Positions 19,094 through 28,474 are shown, counted from the stretch's first letter. The stretch is DNA of 64,000 bases from Sphingobacterium bovisgrunnientis (GCF_009829085.1 NZ_WUQY01000010.1:1-64000); one strand, 5' to 3'. Numbers and translations: made by a program. The notes: generated by a model not told the origin, from the sequence alone.

Positions 19094-19122
19094 AAAGCCG
19101 ATTTTTACAAATCGGCTTTTTT
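19094..19122 (+). terminator. Strong bidirectional terminator
   Basis: A perfect 11-bp stem (19094-19104 with 19109-19119), loop TTAC, T tract on the right and A tract on the left. It lies between the convergent slyD-like and mnmD genes and can serve both. Confidence 0.9.
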
Positions 19123-19142
19123 GTTATTGATTATACCATAAC

Positions 19143-19829
19143 CTACAACTTCACTGCGCGTAGCATTTCTCTTTTTCCTGGAGCACCAGGTGCTTTCTCT
19201 ATCGTAAAACCTAAAGACTTCATACTTCGTTTTAGATTTCCGGTAATAGCATACGTTACAAATACCCCACCAGGCTTTAAGAATGAAGCCACATGAGCCA
19301 ATGTTTCATCTGACCACATTTCGGGTTGATGAATAGCTGCAAATGCATCGAAGTAGATGACATCAAATAACTTGGAAGATGAAAACTCTAAAACCTTTGT
19401 GTGCGCAATTGCCAAAGAAATACCGTCATTTAGGTGGACTTTCTGTTTTAATCCTTGTTCATAATTTTGGATATAATTCGCCCACAGTCCTTCTGACACA
19501 TATGCATTGTAACCAATATTCTCGATCACTTCTCTTTCTAATGGAAAAGCTTCTATCCCGCAATAATCCAATTTGATATTTTCAGAAATGCAAAATTCTG
19601 CTGTTAAAATAAAATTCAATCCTGTACCAAAACCTATTTCCAAAACAGCAGCTTCTGTTGCGTTTTCCCTTTCTAAATAAAACTGTAAGCCAGTTTTCAA
19701 AAACACATGTTTGCTTTCTTGTAAAGCACCGTGCTTGGAGTGGTAATTCTCTCCTATCTGTGCGTTAAAAATAGTTTTCGAACCGTCGCCTGTCGTCACA
19801 AAATCCATATTCCATATTTTTTGAGTCAA
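19143..19829 (-). CDS. mnmD: tRNA (5-methylaminomethyl-2-thiouridine)-methyltransferase, stand-alone MnmD
   Basis: A 228-residue DUF752 methyltransferase. It corresponds to the N-terminal half of the E. coli bifunctional MnmC and converts nm5s2U to mnm5s2U at the tRNA wobble position. The SAM-binding loop is VLEIGFGTGLNF (about 77-88). The family motif near the active site is DVIYFDAFAAIHQPEMW (about 158-174). The N terminus has the conserved DGSKTIFNAQIGENYHSKHGA block. The oxidase half (MnmC1) is absent, as in other stand-alone MnmD proteins. Confidence 0.9.
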   Translation of the reverse strand: MTQKIWNMDFVTTGDGSKTIFNAQIGENYHSKHGALQESKHVFLKTGLQFYLERENATEAAVLEIGFGTGLNFILTAEFCISENIKLDYCGIEAFPLEREVIENIGYNAYVSEGLWANYIQNYEQGLKQKVHLNDGISLAIAHTKVLEFSSSKLFDVIYFDAFAAIHQPEMWSDETLAHVASFLKPGGVFVTYAITGNLKRSMKSLGFTIEKAPGAPGKREMLRAVKL

Positions 19830-19871
19830 ATCTAAAACAAAAAAACTATTTTAGCTTTAGATTATCTCTAC

Positions 19872-21122
19872 ATGAAAACTATTCTTAAAAGTTATAACAG
19901 TATTATATTACTTTTAGTCGGTATAACCATCGGCAGTTTGGTTGGTTTGTTCCTGCCAGATACGGTAATGTATATAAAACCTATTGGAGATATCTTCTTG
20001 AATTTACTTTTTGTTGCTGTTATTCCATTACTGTTTTTCGCAATATCGTCAGCTATCGCCAATATTGAAAGCAACGGAAAATTAGGTAAAATACTCGGCG
20101 TGATGAGTGCTGTATTTATCAGTACAATCGCTATCGCAGCGATTCTTACTATTTTCGGCTTGTGGGCATTTCCCGTAACGGCTATTAAAGACTCGAGCGC
20201 AATTACGGAAGCATTAAATTCAAATCCCGAAGACACTTGGGGCGATAAACTCGTTCGTTTTGTGAGTGTTGGTGAATTCGTAAACTTACTATCTAGACAG
20301 AATATTCTAGCCTTCGTTATATTCTCTTTGCTTATCGGTATATCAGTAAGAAAAAGTGGAGAGGCTGGGAAGCCATTTTTGAATTTCCTAATTGCAGGAA
20401 ACGAAGTAATGAAAAACTTATTGACCTTAGTCATGCAACTAGGTCCAATTGGCTTGGGGGCTTATTTCGCATATCAAGTTCAATCTCTAGGTCCTGAATT
20501 ATTTGGCTTTTACGCCAAACCATTAGCATTTTATTACATTTTTGGAATAGTTTTCTTTTTTAGTATTTACTCCTTGTATGCTTTTATAGCGAATGGTAAT
20601 TCTGGAGTAAAAGATTATTGGCGATCCAATATTACACCATCTTTGACAGCTGTCAGCACCTGCAGTAGCTTAGCCACATTGCCAGCTAATTTGCTTGCCG
20701 CAAAGAAAATGGGTGTCCCTAATTATATTGCATCTGTAGTCGTTCCGTTAGGAAATACATTATACAAAAACGGTTCTTCTATTTCCTCTGTCCTCAAAAT
20801 ATATGTAGCCTTTGCTATTTTAGATTGGAATTTTTTCGAACCCACGACGATGATTACGGCAGTAGGAATTACCTTATTGGTCAGCATGGTAGCAGGTGGC
20901 ATTCCCAATGGCGGATTTATTGGTGAGATGCTTATGATTTCCATTTATGGCATACCAAATGAAGCTGTCCCTGCAATTATGATTATTGGTGCGTTAGTCG
21001 ATCCACTTGCTACAATACTCAATGCCACGGGGGATACAGTAGCTGCAATGCTGGTTACTAGATTTTCGGGCGACAAATTTAATAAATCGTCTATTTCAGA
21101 AGTACATTCCACAGAATTGTAA
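19872..21122 (+). CDS. Dicarboxylate/amino acid:cation symporter (DAACS family)
   Basis: A 416-residue inner-membrane symporter of the GltP/DctA/GltPh family with eight helices and two re-entrant hairpins. The serine-rich HP1 tip is visible as TAVSTCSSLATLPANL (about 257-272). The TM7 sodium-site block PLGNTLYKNGSSI (NGT/NMDGT region) follows, and HP2 is MVAGGIPNGGFIGEML. The last block contains DPLATILNATGDTVAAML, where the N-x-x-GD motif coordinates substrate. It imports C4-dicarboxylates, glutamate or aspartate with Na+ or H+; the substrate is not resolved. Confidence 0.9.
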   Translation: MKTILKSYNSIILLLVGITIGSLVGLFLPDTVMYIKPIGDIFLNLLFVAVIPLLFFAISSAIANIESNGKLGKILGVMSAVFISTIAIAAILTIFGLWAFPVTAIKDSSAITEALNSNPEDTWGDKLVRFVSVGEFVNLLSRQNILAFVIFSLLIGISVRKSGEAGKPFLNFLIAGNEVMKNLLTLVMQLGPIGLGAYFAYQVQSLGPELFGFYAKPLAFYYIFGIVFFFSIYSLYAFIANGNSGVKDYWRSNITPSLTAVSTCSSLATLPANLLAAKKMGVPNYIASVVVPLGNTLYKNGSSISSVLKIYVAFAILDWNFFEPTTMITAVGITLLVSMVAGGIPNGGFIGEMLMISIYGIPNEAVPAIMIIGALVDPLATILNATGDTVAAMLVTRFSGDKFNKSSISEVHSTEL

Positions 21123-21278
21123 AATTGCAGCTGTATTACTATTTCAACTCAACAATATTTAATACCATACGTTAAAAAGAATAAAATCAACAGGTTACAC
21201 AAAACACCCTGAGCTATTAAGAATAATTCTAAATAAATAGCTAAACTTTGTAAATTCATTCTTTCAATTACCTTTTCG

Positions 21279-21286
21279 TAATTTTG
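21279..21286 (+). promoter_or_regulatory. Candidate -7 promoter element for ccmE-ccmF
   Basis: TAATTTTG matches TAnnTTTG and lies 24 bp before the ccmE ATG. The nearest TTTG (21247-21250) is 28 bp upstream, longer than the optimum. Confidence 0.4.
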
Positions 21287-21310
21287 TAGTTGGATTAGAG
21301 AAAATTTAGT

Positions 21311-21721
21311 ATGAAAAAAAGTTCAATCATTCTGATTGTAATTATTGCTGTAGCTATAGCAATGATTTTGGTTATCTATACAGATTCAAGTACGTATTCA
21401 ACATTTTCTGAAGCAAAAGAAAAAAAGACTGAATTATACGTAGTCGGTGTATTGAATAAGGAAAAGGATTTATTCTACGATCCAGTTCAAGATGCCAACC
21501 ATTTTTCATTTTACATGTACGACAACGATAGTACGGAATGTAAAGTTGTATTTAATGGTTCAAAACCCCAAGATATTGAACGTTCAGAACAAATTGTTTT
21601 GACAGGCAAAATGGAGGGAGACACATTTCATGCTTCTAAAATCTTGATGAAATGTCCTTCTAAGTACAATAAAGACGAAATGGAAATCAAAGAAGCTGTA
21701 AGCACAAGTGCTTCTTTATAG
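21311..21721 (+). CDS. ccmE: Cytochrome c maturation protein CcmE, CXXXY (cysteine) variant
   Basis: A 136-residue heme chaperone: one N-terminal membrane anchor (residues 5-23) and a periplasmic OB-fold beta-barrel (about 38-114). It takes heme and hands it to CcmF for attachment to apocytochrome c. In classical CcmE the heme-binding residue is the His of an HXXXY motif; here the equivalent position reads CPSKY (Cys115, Tyr119), the CXXXY form known from archaeal and Desulfovibrio 'system I*' proteins. Transcribed just upstream of ccmF (28 bp gap), which fits direct handover. Confidence 0.88.
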   Translation: MKKSSIILIVIIAVAIAMILVIYTDSSTYSTFSEAKEKKTELYVVGVLNKEKDLFYDPVQDANHFSFYMYDNDSTECKVVFNGSKPQDIERSEQIVLTGKMEGDTFHASKILMKCPSKYNKDEMEIKEAVSTSASL

Positions 21722-21749
21722 GCATATTTTTTAGCAATAATATTAATCG

Positions 21750-24224
21750 ATGGATATCAATTACATAGGTGAAAACCTTTTGCCTGGTAAGATAGGTCAG
21801 TTCTTTGTGATTTTGTCATTTGGAGCGGCTTTATTTTCCTTAATAAGTTACTTTTTTGCGACCAAAAACCCTGATGAGAAATCATGGAAAAAAATGGGTC
21901 GTATAGGTTTTATACTCAATGCTATTTCAGTAGTTACGATAGGTTCCTTTTTGTTCTACATGATCTACAACCATATGTTCGAGTACTACTACGTGTGGTC
22001 ACACTCGGATACTACGTTGCCAACACATTATATTATTTCCTCATTCTGGGAAGGTCAAGAAGGTAGTTTTTGGTTGTGGATGTTTTGGCAAATGGTTATA
22101 GGTATCGTGCTATTATTCCGTGCCAAATCTTGGGAAGCTCCTGTAATGACCTTTGTCATGCTTTGTCAGACTTTCTTAGCAAGTATGCTTATTGGAGTGG
22201 AAATATTTGGAAGCCGAATTGGTAGTTCGCCATTTATACTACTGCGTGACGCTATGGATGTGCCAATTTTTAAAGACCCCAATTATCTTTCTATGATTGA
22301 TGGTAAAGGTCTTAACGCTTTGCTACAAAATTATTGGATGGTTATCCACCCTCCTACTTTATTCTTAGGCTTCGCTTCGATGATTGTTCCATTTGCCTAT
22401 GCGGCAGCTGGATTGTGGACACGTCGTTACAAAGAATGGGCAACTCCAGGATTACCTTGGGCACTATTTGCTGTGATGATCTTAGGTGCGGGTATTATTA
22501 TGGGCTCTTTCTGGGCATATGAAGCTTTAAACTTCGGTGGTTTCTGGGCTTGGGATCCTGTAGAAAATGTTTCTATTATTCCCTGGTTTACACTGATCGC
22601 GGCAGTACACGTTATTTTAGCTTTCAAACATTCAGGTCATGGATTTTTTACCGCTACATTATTATCGTTAGTAAGTTTTGTATTGGTAATCTATGCGTCC
22701 TACTTGACACGTTCGGGTATTTTAGGTGAAACATCTGTACACTCTTTCACCAGTTTAGGAATGTCAGGACAGTTGATAATCTTCAACTTATCGTTTCTCT
22801 TAATCATGATCGGTTTATTGATCTGGAGAAGAAAAGAACTTCCTACTACGCAAAAAGAAGAAGAAATTTACTCCAGAGAATTTTGGTTATTCATAGGCGC
22901 TTTGGTGTTGACAGTTGCCTGCGTACAAATGATTGCTACAACTTCTATCCCAGTATTTAATGCATTATTCGGAACAAAAGTAGCTCCTCCTATTGACCCT
23001 ATAGCACATTATAACAAATGGCAAGGTGCTTTTGCTGTAGTCATTCTATTGTTAACCGCGATTGCACAATTCTTGAAATACAAGCGTTCTGATTCAAATA
23101 AATTCTGGGCTGCTACAATAGCTTCTTTAATTGTCTCAATTGTACTTTCTGCAGGAGCTATTTATCTGACTAAGACATACACTAACGTAATGTATATACT
23201 CATTATGTTCACAGGTATTTTCTCTGTGGTCGTTAACGTACGTATTCTTGGTGATGCCGTTAAAGGCAAATGGAAATTAACAGGCTCTGCAGTTTCACAT
23301 ATTGGTTTCGGTTTATTGGTTGTGGGTGCTTTAGTTGCGGCTGCAACAAACGAGGTTATCTCTGTCAATCAAAGTGGCTACATCGGCGTAAAGAATTTTG
23401 GTAAAGAAGGTGATAAGTTTACCGATCCTGGTGAAAATCTTTTCTTGACAGAAGGCGAACCTGTACAAATGGGAGAATACCGAATTACGTATACAGGAGA
23501 CAGCGTATCTGCACCAAATGTGTATTACCATATCAAATACGAGAAAATTGATGAGGAAAGTGGTAAAGTGAAAGAATCATTTACACTAAGTCCATTTGCG
23601 CAAAACAATCCAGATATGGGTGGATTGATTGGTACACCTGATACACGTCACTATATTTCGCATGATATATATACTTTGATCACTGCTGCTGCGGCAGATT
23701 CACATGCTCCATTAAACAAAATTAAAAATGAAGAAAAAACTGGTTTTGAAGAATACGATGAGCCAGCAACTTATGAAGTTAATATAGGTGATACTTTACG
23801 TTACCGCAATGGAATTTTCGTAATTGAGGGTGTAAATAAAGAAGCTAAATTGGAGAATATTCCTTTGAAAGCAGACGATATCATCGTTGGGTTGAAAATC
23901 AAAGTTATTGCGGCAGATCAAAAAGAATATAAAGCGGAGCCTATCTTTTTATTAAAAGATGGTAATGCATTTGATTTTAACAAAGACGTAACAGAACAAG
24001 GTTTGAAATTCAGGTTTACGAATATAGTTCCGGACAAGGATAAATTAGAAATCATGGTTTATCAAAAACCTTTACCTGAGAAAAAGTGGATTGTATTCAA
24101 AGCGATTAAATTCCCATACATCAATTTCTTCTGGGCTGGTACTATTATTATGACTATTGGTTTCATTATGGCAATCGTAAGACGGATCAAAGAAGCCAAA
24201 TCCAAACCTCAATCTGCAGAATAA
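21750..24224 (+). CDS. ccmF: Cytochrome c heme lyase subunit CcmF
   Basis: An 824-residue integral membrane protein of the heme-handling (WWD) superfamily. About 15 helices surround the tryptophan-rich periplasmic loop GGFWAWDPVENVS (about 264-276; Trp266, Trp268), flanked by likely heme-ligand histidines (WMVIHPPTLFLGF near 198-210 and AAVHVILAFKHSGHG). A large periplasmic domain (about 550-790) precedes the last helix. It joins heme delivered by CcmE to the CxxCH motif of apocytochromes. The following gene starts one base after the stop. Confidence 0.92.
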   Translation: MDINYIGENLLPGKIGQFFVILSFGAALFSLISYFFATKNPDEKSWKKMGRIGFILNAISVVTIGSFLFYMIYNHMFEYYYVWSHSDTTLPTHYIISSFWEGQEGSFWLWMFWQMVIGIVLLFRAKSWEAPVMTFVMLCQTFLASMLIGVEIFGSRIGSSPFILLRDAMDVPIFKDPNYLSMIDGKGLNALLQNYWMVIHPPTLFLGFASMIVPFAYAAAGLWTRRYKEWATPGLPWALFAVMILGAGIIMGSFWAYEALNFGGFWAWDPVENVSIIPWFTLIAAVHVILAFKHSGHGFFTATLLSLVSFVLVIYASYLTRSGILGETSVHSFTSLGMSGQLIIFNLSFLLIMIGLLIWRRKELPTTQKEEEIYSREFWLFIGALVLTVACVQMIATTSIPVFNALFGTKVAPPIDPIAHYNKWQGAFAVVILLLTAIAQFLKYKRSDSNKFWAATIASLIVSIVLSAGAIYLTKTYTNVMYILIMFTGIFSVVVNVRILGDAVKGKWKLTGSAVSHIGFGLLVVGALVAAATNEVISVNQSGYIGVKNFGKEGDKFTDPGENLFLTEGEPVQMGEYRITYTGDSVSAPNVYYHIKYEKIDEESGKVKESFTLSPFAQNNPDMGGLIGTPDTRHYISHDIYTLITAAAADSHAPLNKIKNEEKTGFEEYDEPATYEVNIGDTLRYRNGIFVIEGVNKEAKLENIPLKADDIIVGLKIKVIAADQKEYKAEPIFLLKDGNAFDFNKDVTEQGLKFRFTNIVPDKDKLEIMVYQKPLPEKKWIVFKAIKFPYINFFWAGTIIMTIGFIMAIVRRIKEAKSKPQSAE

Positions 24225-24225
24225 A

Positions 24226-24993
24226 ATGAATATCGTTATTATTGGTAGTGGAAATATTGCTACGCATTTAGCACAGGCGTTATATTCAGCCAATAATACG
24301 ATTTTACAAGTATACAGTCGTACATTAGCCAATGCGCAAGCATTGGCTAATGTTCTAAATAGCGCAGCTACAGATGATTTAACACAAATTAATACAGAAG
24401 CGGATTTGTATATTATCGCTGTTTCCGATAGCGCTATCCATTCCGTAATAGCTGATTTACCAAAATCTTTACAAGGAATAGTTGCCCACACTTCTGGCGC
24501 AACAAACTTAGATGTGTTTGCTGATTTTATAAATTTTGGTGTTATTTATCCACCCCAAAGTATAAACAAAGCTATAGAAACAGATCTTTCCGTAATCCCA
24601 TTTGGAATAGAAGGTAATTCTACACAGACTTTTGAAAAGCTTTTTTCATTAATTCAGGCAATCGCACCTAAGACATTTGCATGTACTTCGCAACAAAGGC
24701 TAGCTCTACACTTGTCTGCAGTAATCGCCAACAACTTTAGCAATGCGTTATTTTTGATGGCAAAGGAAATATTGGACAAGGAAAATTTAGACTTTGAATT
24801 GCTGAAACCTATAATTTTAGAAACAACAATAAAGGTTCAAAACCATACGCCTATTGAAACCCAAACTGGCCCTGCGCGCAGAGGCGATTTCAATATCATT
24901 GATAAGCATTTACAATTCTTAACTCAATACCCAGAGGAAAGCAAAATATATCAAGTTTTAACAGATTTTATTATTAAAAGATATACTAACTAG
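24226..24993 (+). CDS. Rossmann-like / DUF2520 domain protein (putative short-subunit dehydrogenase)
   Basis: A 255-residue NAD(P)-type protein. The N terminus has the Rossmann glycine motif NIVIIGSGNIATHLAQAL. The middle block IVAHTSGATNLDVFA and GVIYPPQSINK (about 86-110) and the C-terminal helical domain with GPARRGDFNIIDKHL (about 221-235) are typical of the DUF2520 family, related to pyrroline-5-carboxylate reductase and 6-phosphogluconate dehydrogenase folds. The substrate is unknown. Its one-base spacing from ccmF implies co-transcription, but a role in cytochrome assembly is not implied. Confidence 0.8.
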   Translation: MNIVIIGSGNIATHLAQALYSANNTILQVYSRTLANAQALANVLNSAATDDLTQINTEADLYIIAVSDSAIHSVIADLPKSLQGIVAHTSGATNLDVFADFINFGVIYPPQSINKAIETDLSVIPFGIEGNSTQTFEKLFSLIQAIAPKTFACTSQQRLALHLSAVIANNFSNALFLMAKEILDKENLDFELLKPIILETTIKVQNHTPIETQTGPARRGDFNIIDKHLQFLTQYPEESKIYQVLTDFIIKRYTN

Positions 24994-25053
24994 TCTTTTA
25001 ATTACGAAATAAGCAAAAGTGCTATAAGCTGTCTGAATGCTGAAATTACTTAC

Positions 25054-25061
25054 TAATTTTG
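25054..25061 (+). promoter_or_regulatory. Candidate -7 promoter element
   Basis: TAATTTTG matches TAnnTTTG, 52 bp upstream of the glutamate-synthase-like ATG. No clear -33 box. Confidence 0.35.
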
Positions 25062-25112
25062 TAGAATATTTTAAAACAAATATTAGTATATACTATAACT
25101 TCAGATTGAATC

Positions 25113-26672
25113 ATGGCAGTTAGAAAACTAATTCTTATATCCATAATTGTAATAAACCTTATCATCATCTCCTTTGGATTAATATTCACACCAAGATGGT
25201 TTTGGTTATTAATAATTCCTATTCCATTATTAGTAGTTGCAATTTATCACAGTCTACAGACACATCATGCTATTCTTAGAAATTACCCTGTTGTAGGAGC
25301 TTTTCGCTATTTCTTTGAATCTTTTAGACCAGAGCTAAGACAGTATTTTTGGGAATCAGATACGGATGGTAGACCGTTCAATAGAAGACAACGTTCTATC
25401 GTCTATCAACGAGCTAAAAACCAACGCGAGACGGTTGCATTCGGTATGCAAACTGATCCGCAAGCAGTGGGTAATGAGTGGGTAGCACACTCCATTTTCC
25501 CTACACATATAGAAAACCACGACTTGCGCACGATGGTGGGTAATGCAGCTTGTAAGCAACCTTATAGTTTGAGTATTTTCAATATTTCTGCTATGAGTTA
25601 TGGTGCATTGAGCAAAACTGCTATTACTGCATTAAACAAAGGTGCGGCATTACAGAAATTTGCGCATAATACAGGAGAAGGTGGTATTTCAAATTACCAC
25701 ATCAATGGTGGAGATTTGATTTGGCAGATTGGTACAGGGTATTTTGGTTGTAGAGATGAAAATGGATATTTTAATGGAGAACTTTTCGCTGAAAAAGCGA
25801 ATAGACCTTACGTTAAAATGATTGAGTTGAAAATGTCGCAAGGTGCGAAGCCTGGTCACGGAGGTATCCTTCCAGCTGCTAAAAATACACCAGAAGTTGC
25901 GGCAATCCGTCACGTCATCCCGGGAACAGATGTCATGTCACCTCCAGCGCACAGTGCATTTGGCAATCCAGAGGATATGATGTATTTCATTCAAAAACTT
26001 CGCGAATTGTCGGGATATAAACCTGTAGGTTTCAAAATTTGTATAGGTGACAAACAAGAGTTTATTGACATCTGTCATGCAATGCAGAATACGCAGATCT
26101 ACCCAGACTTTATCTCCATTGATGGTTCTGAAGGTGGAACAGGTGCTGCTCCGTTAGAGTTTACTGACAATATCGGTATGCCGTTATACGACGCGTTGAC
26201 TTTTGTGACAACTACATTAATCAATTATGGGTTGAAAAAACATATAAAAATCATCGCTTCGAGCCGAATTGTAACAGGATTCGATTTAATGAAAGCACTA
26301 GCTTTGGGAGCAGATGCATGTTACAGTGCTCGCGGAATGATGTTCGCCTTAGGATGTATTCAAGCTTTGAAATGTAATGAAGACGTATGTCCAGTAGGAG
26401 TTGCAACGCAAAAACCGCACTTATACAAAGGACTAGATGTTGCTGATAAACATGTACGTGTTGCGCAATTTCACCGAAATACATTACGTGCAACTGTAGA
26501 AATCATGGAAGCATGTGGATTCAAAACAGTGGATGATATCAAAGCAGAAAAATTCTTCAGAAAAGTTGACGCCGTGAATACAGTAAGTTTCCACGATATA
26601 TATTTCAACAAAACTGGAAAATATAATAAGAGAGAAAATTCATTCCAAAAAGAAGAATTTTTGGATGACTAA
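25113..26672 (+). CDS. Membrane-anchored FMN-binding glutamate synthase-family protein
   Basis: A 519-residue protein with two N-terminal membrane helices (residues 5-48) and then the FMN/Fe-S central domain of glutamate synthase large subunits. Visible motifs: NTGEGGIS (about 186-193), MSQGAKPGHGGILP (about 242-255), SIDGSEGGTGAAP (about 336-348) and the Fe-S cysteine block CNEDVCPVGVATQ (about 423-435). It lacks the glutaminase and FAD/NADPH-binding domains of complete GOGAT, so its electron partner and true reaction are open. Homologues are annotated as stand-alone FMN-binding glutamate synthase-like proteins. Confidence 0.88.
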   Translation: MAVRKLILISIIVINLIIISFGLIFTPRWFWLLIIPIPLLVVAIYHSLQTHHAILRNYPVVGAFRYFFESFRPELRQYFWESDTDGRPFNRRQRSIVYQRAKNQRETVAFGMQTDPQAVGNEWVAHSIFPTHIENHDLRTMVGNAACKQPYSLSIFNISAMSYGALSKTAITALNKGAALQKFAHNTGEGGISNYHINGGDLIWQIGTGYFGCRDENGYFNGELFAEKANRPYVKMIELKMSQGAKPGHGGILPAAKNTPEVAAIRHVIPGTDVMSPPAHSAFGNPEDMMYFIQKLRELSGYKPVGFKICIGDKQEFIDICHAMQNTQIYPDFISIDGSEGGTGAAPLEFTDNIGMPLYDALTFVTTTLINYGLKKHIKIIASSRIVTGFDLMKALALGADACYSARGMMFALGCIQALKCNEDVCPVGVATQKPHLYKGLDVADKHVRVAQFHRNTLRATVEIMEACGFKTVDDIKAEKFFRKVDAVNTVSFHDIYFNKTGKYNKRENSFQKEEFLDD

Positions 26673-26710
26673 AAAAACTAAGGTCGACTTAATAGTCGAC
26701 CTTAGTTTTT
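26673..26710 (+). terminator. Bidirectional terminator with 17-bp perfect stem
   Basis: A perfect stem (26673-26689 with 26694-26710), loop TAAT, with A and T tracts at its two ends. It separates the convergent glutamate-synthase-like and marR genes and includes the marR stop codon. Confidence 0.95.
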
Positions 26711-27149
26711 ATTTTATATTATGAAATACTTTATCTAGAATATGTTGTGCAGCACGAAGTTCCTCCAAATTCAATCCAGCTACAGCTTCATTTAATGTAA
26801 TAGTAGATTGCTTCATACCTTCCTCTTTCAGCTTACGCCCTTCTTTGGTTAAATAGATTAAGTTTGAACGACGATCCTGTTTATCATTTACACGAATAAC
26901 TAACGATATTTTCTCTAAGTTATTTATTAGTCTCGTTATACTTGGTTTATCGCGAAATGTTAAATTTGCTAATTCTTGTTGCGTCAATCCTTCCTCTTGC
27001 CACAAATGATATAAAATCGTCCATTGTTCAGAAGTAATATTCAATTTTGCAAGCTTCAAGTTACGTTGAAGCCGCCGAGATATAGCGGTTGAAACTTTCC
27101 CTGTAAGGAAAGAAAAAAATTCATCTGATTGTAGTAGTTCGTCACTCAT
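26709..27149 (-). CDS. MarR family transcriptional regulator
   Basis: A 146-residue winged-helix regulator. The N-terminal helix (LLQSDEFFSFLTGKVSTAISRRLQ) is for dimerisation. The recognition helix region is LTQQELANLTFRDKPSITRLINNLEKISLV (about 74-103), and the wing carries the MarR signature DKQDRRSNLIYLTKEG (about 107-122). No ligand or target is shown; such proteins usually autoregulate and control a divergent gene. The divergent neighbour is a small membrane protein of unknown function. Confidence 0.9.
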   Translation of the reverse strand: MSDELLQSDEFFSFLTGKVSTAISRRLQRNLKLAKLNITSEQWTILYHLWQEEGLTQQELANLTFRDKPSITRLINNLEKISLVIRVNDKQDRRSNLIYLTKEGRKLKEEGMKQSTITLNEAVAGLNLEELRAAQHILDKVFHNIK

Positions 27150-27256
27150 TATTTAGTAATAATTTAGGTTGCTTATGCAATTAAAGAAGAATATGTGAAT
27201 TTTGCAAATTTTTATCATTTTTCAAATTAAATATTTAATATTTAATATATTTAGCT

Positions 27257-27634
27257 ATGGAAAATTTCATTATAGTGCTAATTGCAATTGGAGGGTTAAT
27301 ATATAATGTATATAAAAACTATCAGAAAGAAATGGAGAAATCCAAATCTCGCAGACCGAATGTGCGTCCGCAACCCACTCCTATTCCTCCGATTCAGCAA
27401 ACTATAGAAAAAGCCAAACGTCAGGAAACATATACTGCCCAAATTGAGAGAACTTATCAAGAGGAAATTCCGGCAGAAGTAATCGCTGCACAACAAAGAA
27501 GAAGGCAAAATCAAATAAAAAATCCATTACCAACACCACGTATTGAAGAGAAACAATCAGAAAAAAATGTAGTTGATTTTGATTTGAGACAAGCGGTAAT
27601 TCAAGCAGCTATATTGGAAAGACCTTATAAATAA
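27257..27634 (+). CDS. Small single-pass membrane protein, proline-rich, function unknown
   Basis: A 125-residue protein that I do not recognise as a named family. Residues 2-17 form one membrane helix (IIVLIAIGGLIYNVY), followed by a basic stop-transfer stretch and a proline/glutamine-rich cytoplasmic tail (RPNVRPQPTPIPPIQQ, 35-50). It ends with a conserved-looking short helix (FDLRQAVIQAAILERPY). The layout suggests a tail that recruits a partner. It has a dedicated terminator and is divergent from marR. Confidence 0.6.
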   Translation: MENFIIVLIAIGGLIYNVYKNYQKEMEKSKSRRPNVRPQPTPIPPIQQTIEKAKRQETYTAQIERTYQEEIPAEVIAAQQRRRQNQIKNPLPTPRIEEKQSEKNVVDFDLRQAVIQAAILERPYK

Positions 27635-27668
27635 AAAATGCTCGTAATTTATTTGCGAGCATTTTTTT
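27633..27668 (+). terminator. Bidirectional terminator
   Basis: Stem ATGCTCG/CGAGCAT (27638-27644 with 27656-27662) extended by A/T tracts on both sides, loop about 11 nt. It is shared by the convergent small membrane protein and nitrilase-family genes. Confidence 0.85.
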
Positions 27669-27682
27669 CAGAATATTTTTTT

Positions 27683-28474
27683 TTACAAAATGTTAAATTT
27701 ATCGCCATCCTGCAAGAATGGAAACTGTTCTCTCGATTTTTGAAGGTCTTGCGGATTTAATGTAAAAGTATATAAATCTTCATCCTCTGGCTTGTAATAT
27801 ATTACATCTCCTAGTGGCGAAATACACATTGATCCGCCTGAATAATACACTTCATTGCCATCATGTCCAACACGATTTACCCCAATCACGTAAGCTTGAT
27901 TTTCAATAGCACGAGCAGGAATCAACGCACGCCAATGTGACGAACGCTTGTCTGGCCAACTTGCAGTATACACCAACAAATCGTACCCATTTTCAGCATT
28001 TCTAGACCAAACTGGAAATCTTAAATCATAACAAATCATCGGACAAATTTTCCACCCCTTCAGCTGCAACATGATTCGCGATTTTCCTGCAGAAAACAAA
28101 TCGCTTTCTTTCGGTGCGCCTTCTTTTGCCATGCCAAATAAATGACGTTTGTCATAGTGTACATAACTACCATCAGCAGACATCCACACAAAACGATTAT
28201 AATAATTACCGCCCTCCCGTACTATAAGAGTTCCAGCTACAACACAATCAAATTTCTTTGCTGTCTCGTACAACCATCGCATCGTCATCCCGTCCATCTC
28301 TTCTGCACATTTCTCCACATTCGTCGTAAAACCAGTATTGAACATTTCGGGTAAAATAATCAAATCTGTCTTTTCACGCAAAGATGATAGGCGCAAGCTT
28401 AAATTCTGAAGGTTTTTTTCAACATTTTCCCAAAAGAGATAAGCTTGAAATATGGTGATTTTTATAGGTTCCAT
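27683..28474 (-). CDS. Nitrilase-superfamily omega-amidase (YafV-like)
   Basis: A 263-residue carbon-nitrogen hydrolase. The catalytic Glu-Lys-Cys triad is visible: Glu43 in LIILPEMFNTGF, Lys109 in YDKRHLF and Cys148 in MICYDLRFPVW. Length and motifs match the YafV/Nit2 omega-amidase branch, which hydrolyses alpha-ketoglutaramate or alpha-ketosuccinamate to the ketoacid and ammonia, clearing by-products of glutamine and methionine-salvage transamination. Cytoplasmic. It ends at a shared terminator. Confidence 0.88.
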   Translation of the reverse strand: MEPIKITIFQAYLFWENVEKNLQNLSLRLSSLREKTDLIILPEMFNTGFTTNVEKCAEEMDGMTMRWLYETAKKFDCVVAGTLIVREGGNYYNRFVWMSADGSYVHYDKRHLFGMAKEGAPKESDLFSAGKSRIMLQLKGWKICPMICYDLRFPVWSRNAENGYDLLVYTASWPDKRSSHWRALIPARAIENQAYVIGVNRVGHDGNEVYYSGGSMCISPLGDVIYYKPEDEDLYTFTLNPQDLQKSREQFPFLQDGDKFNIL

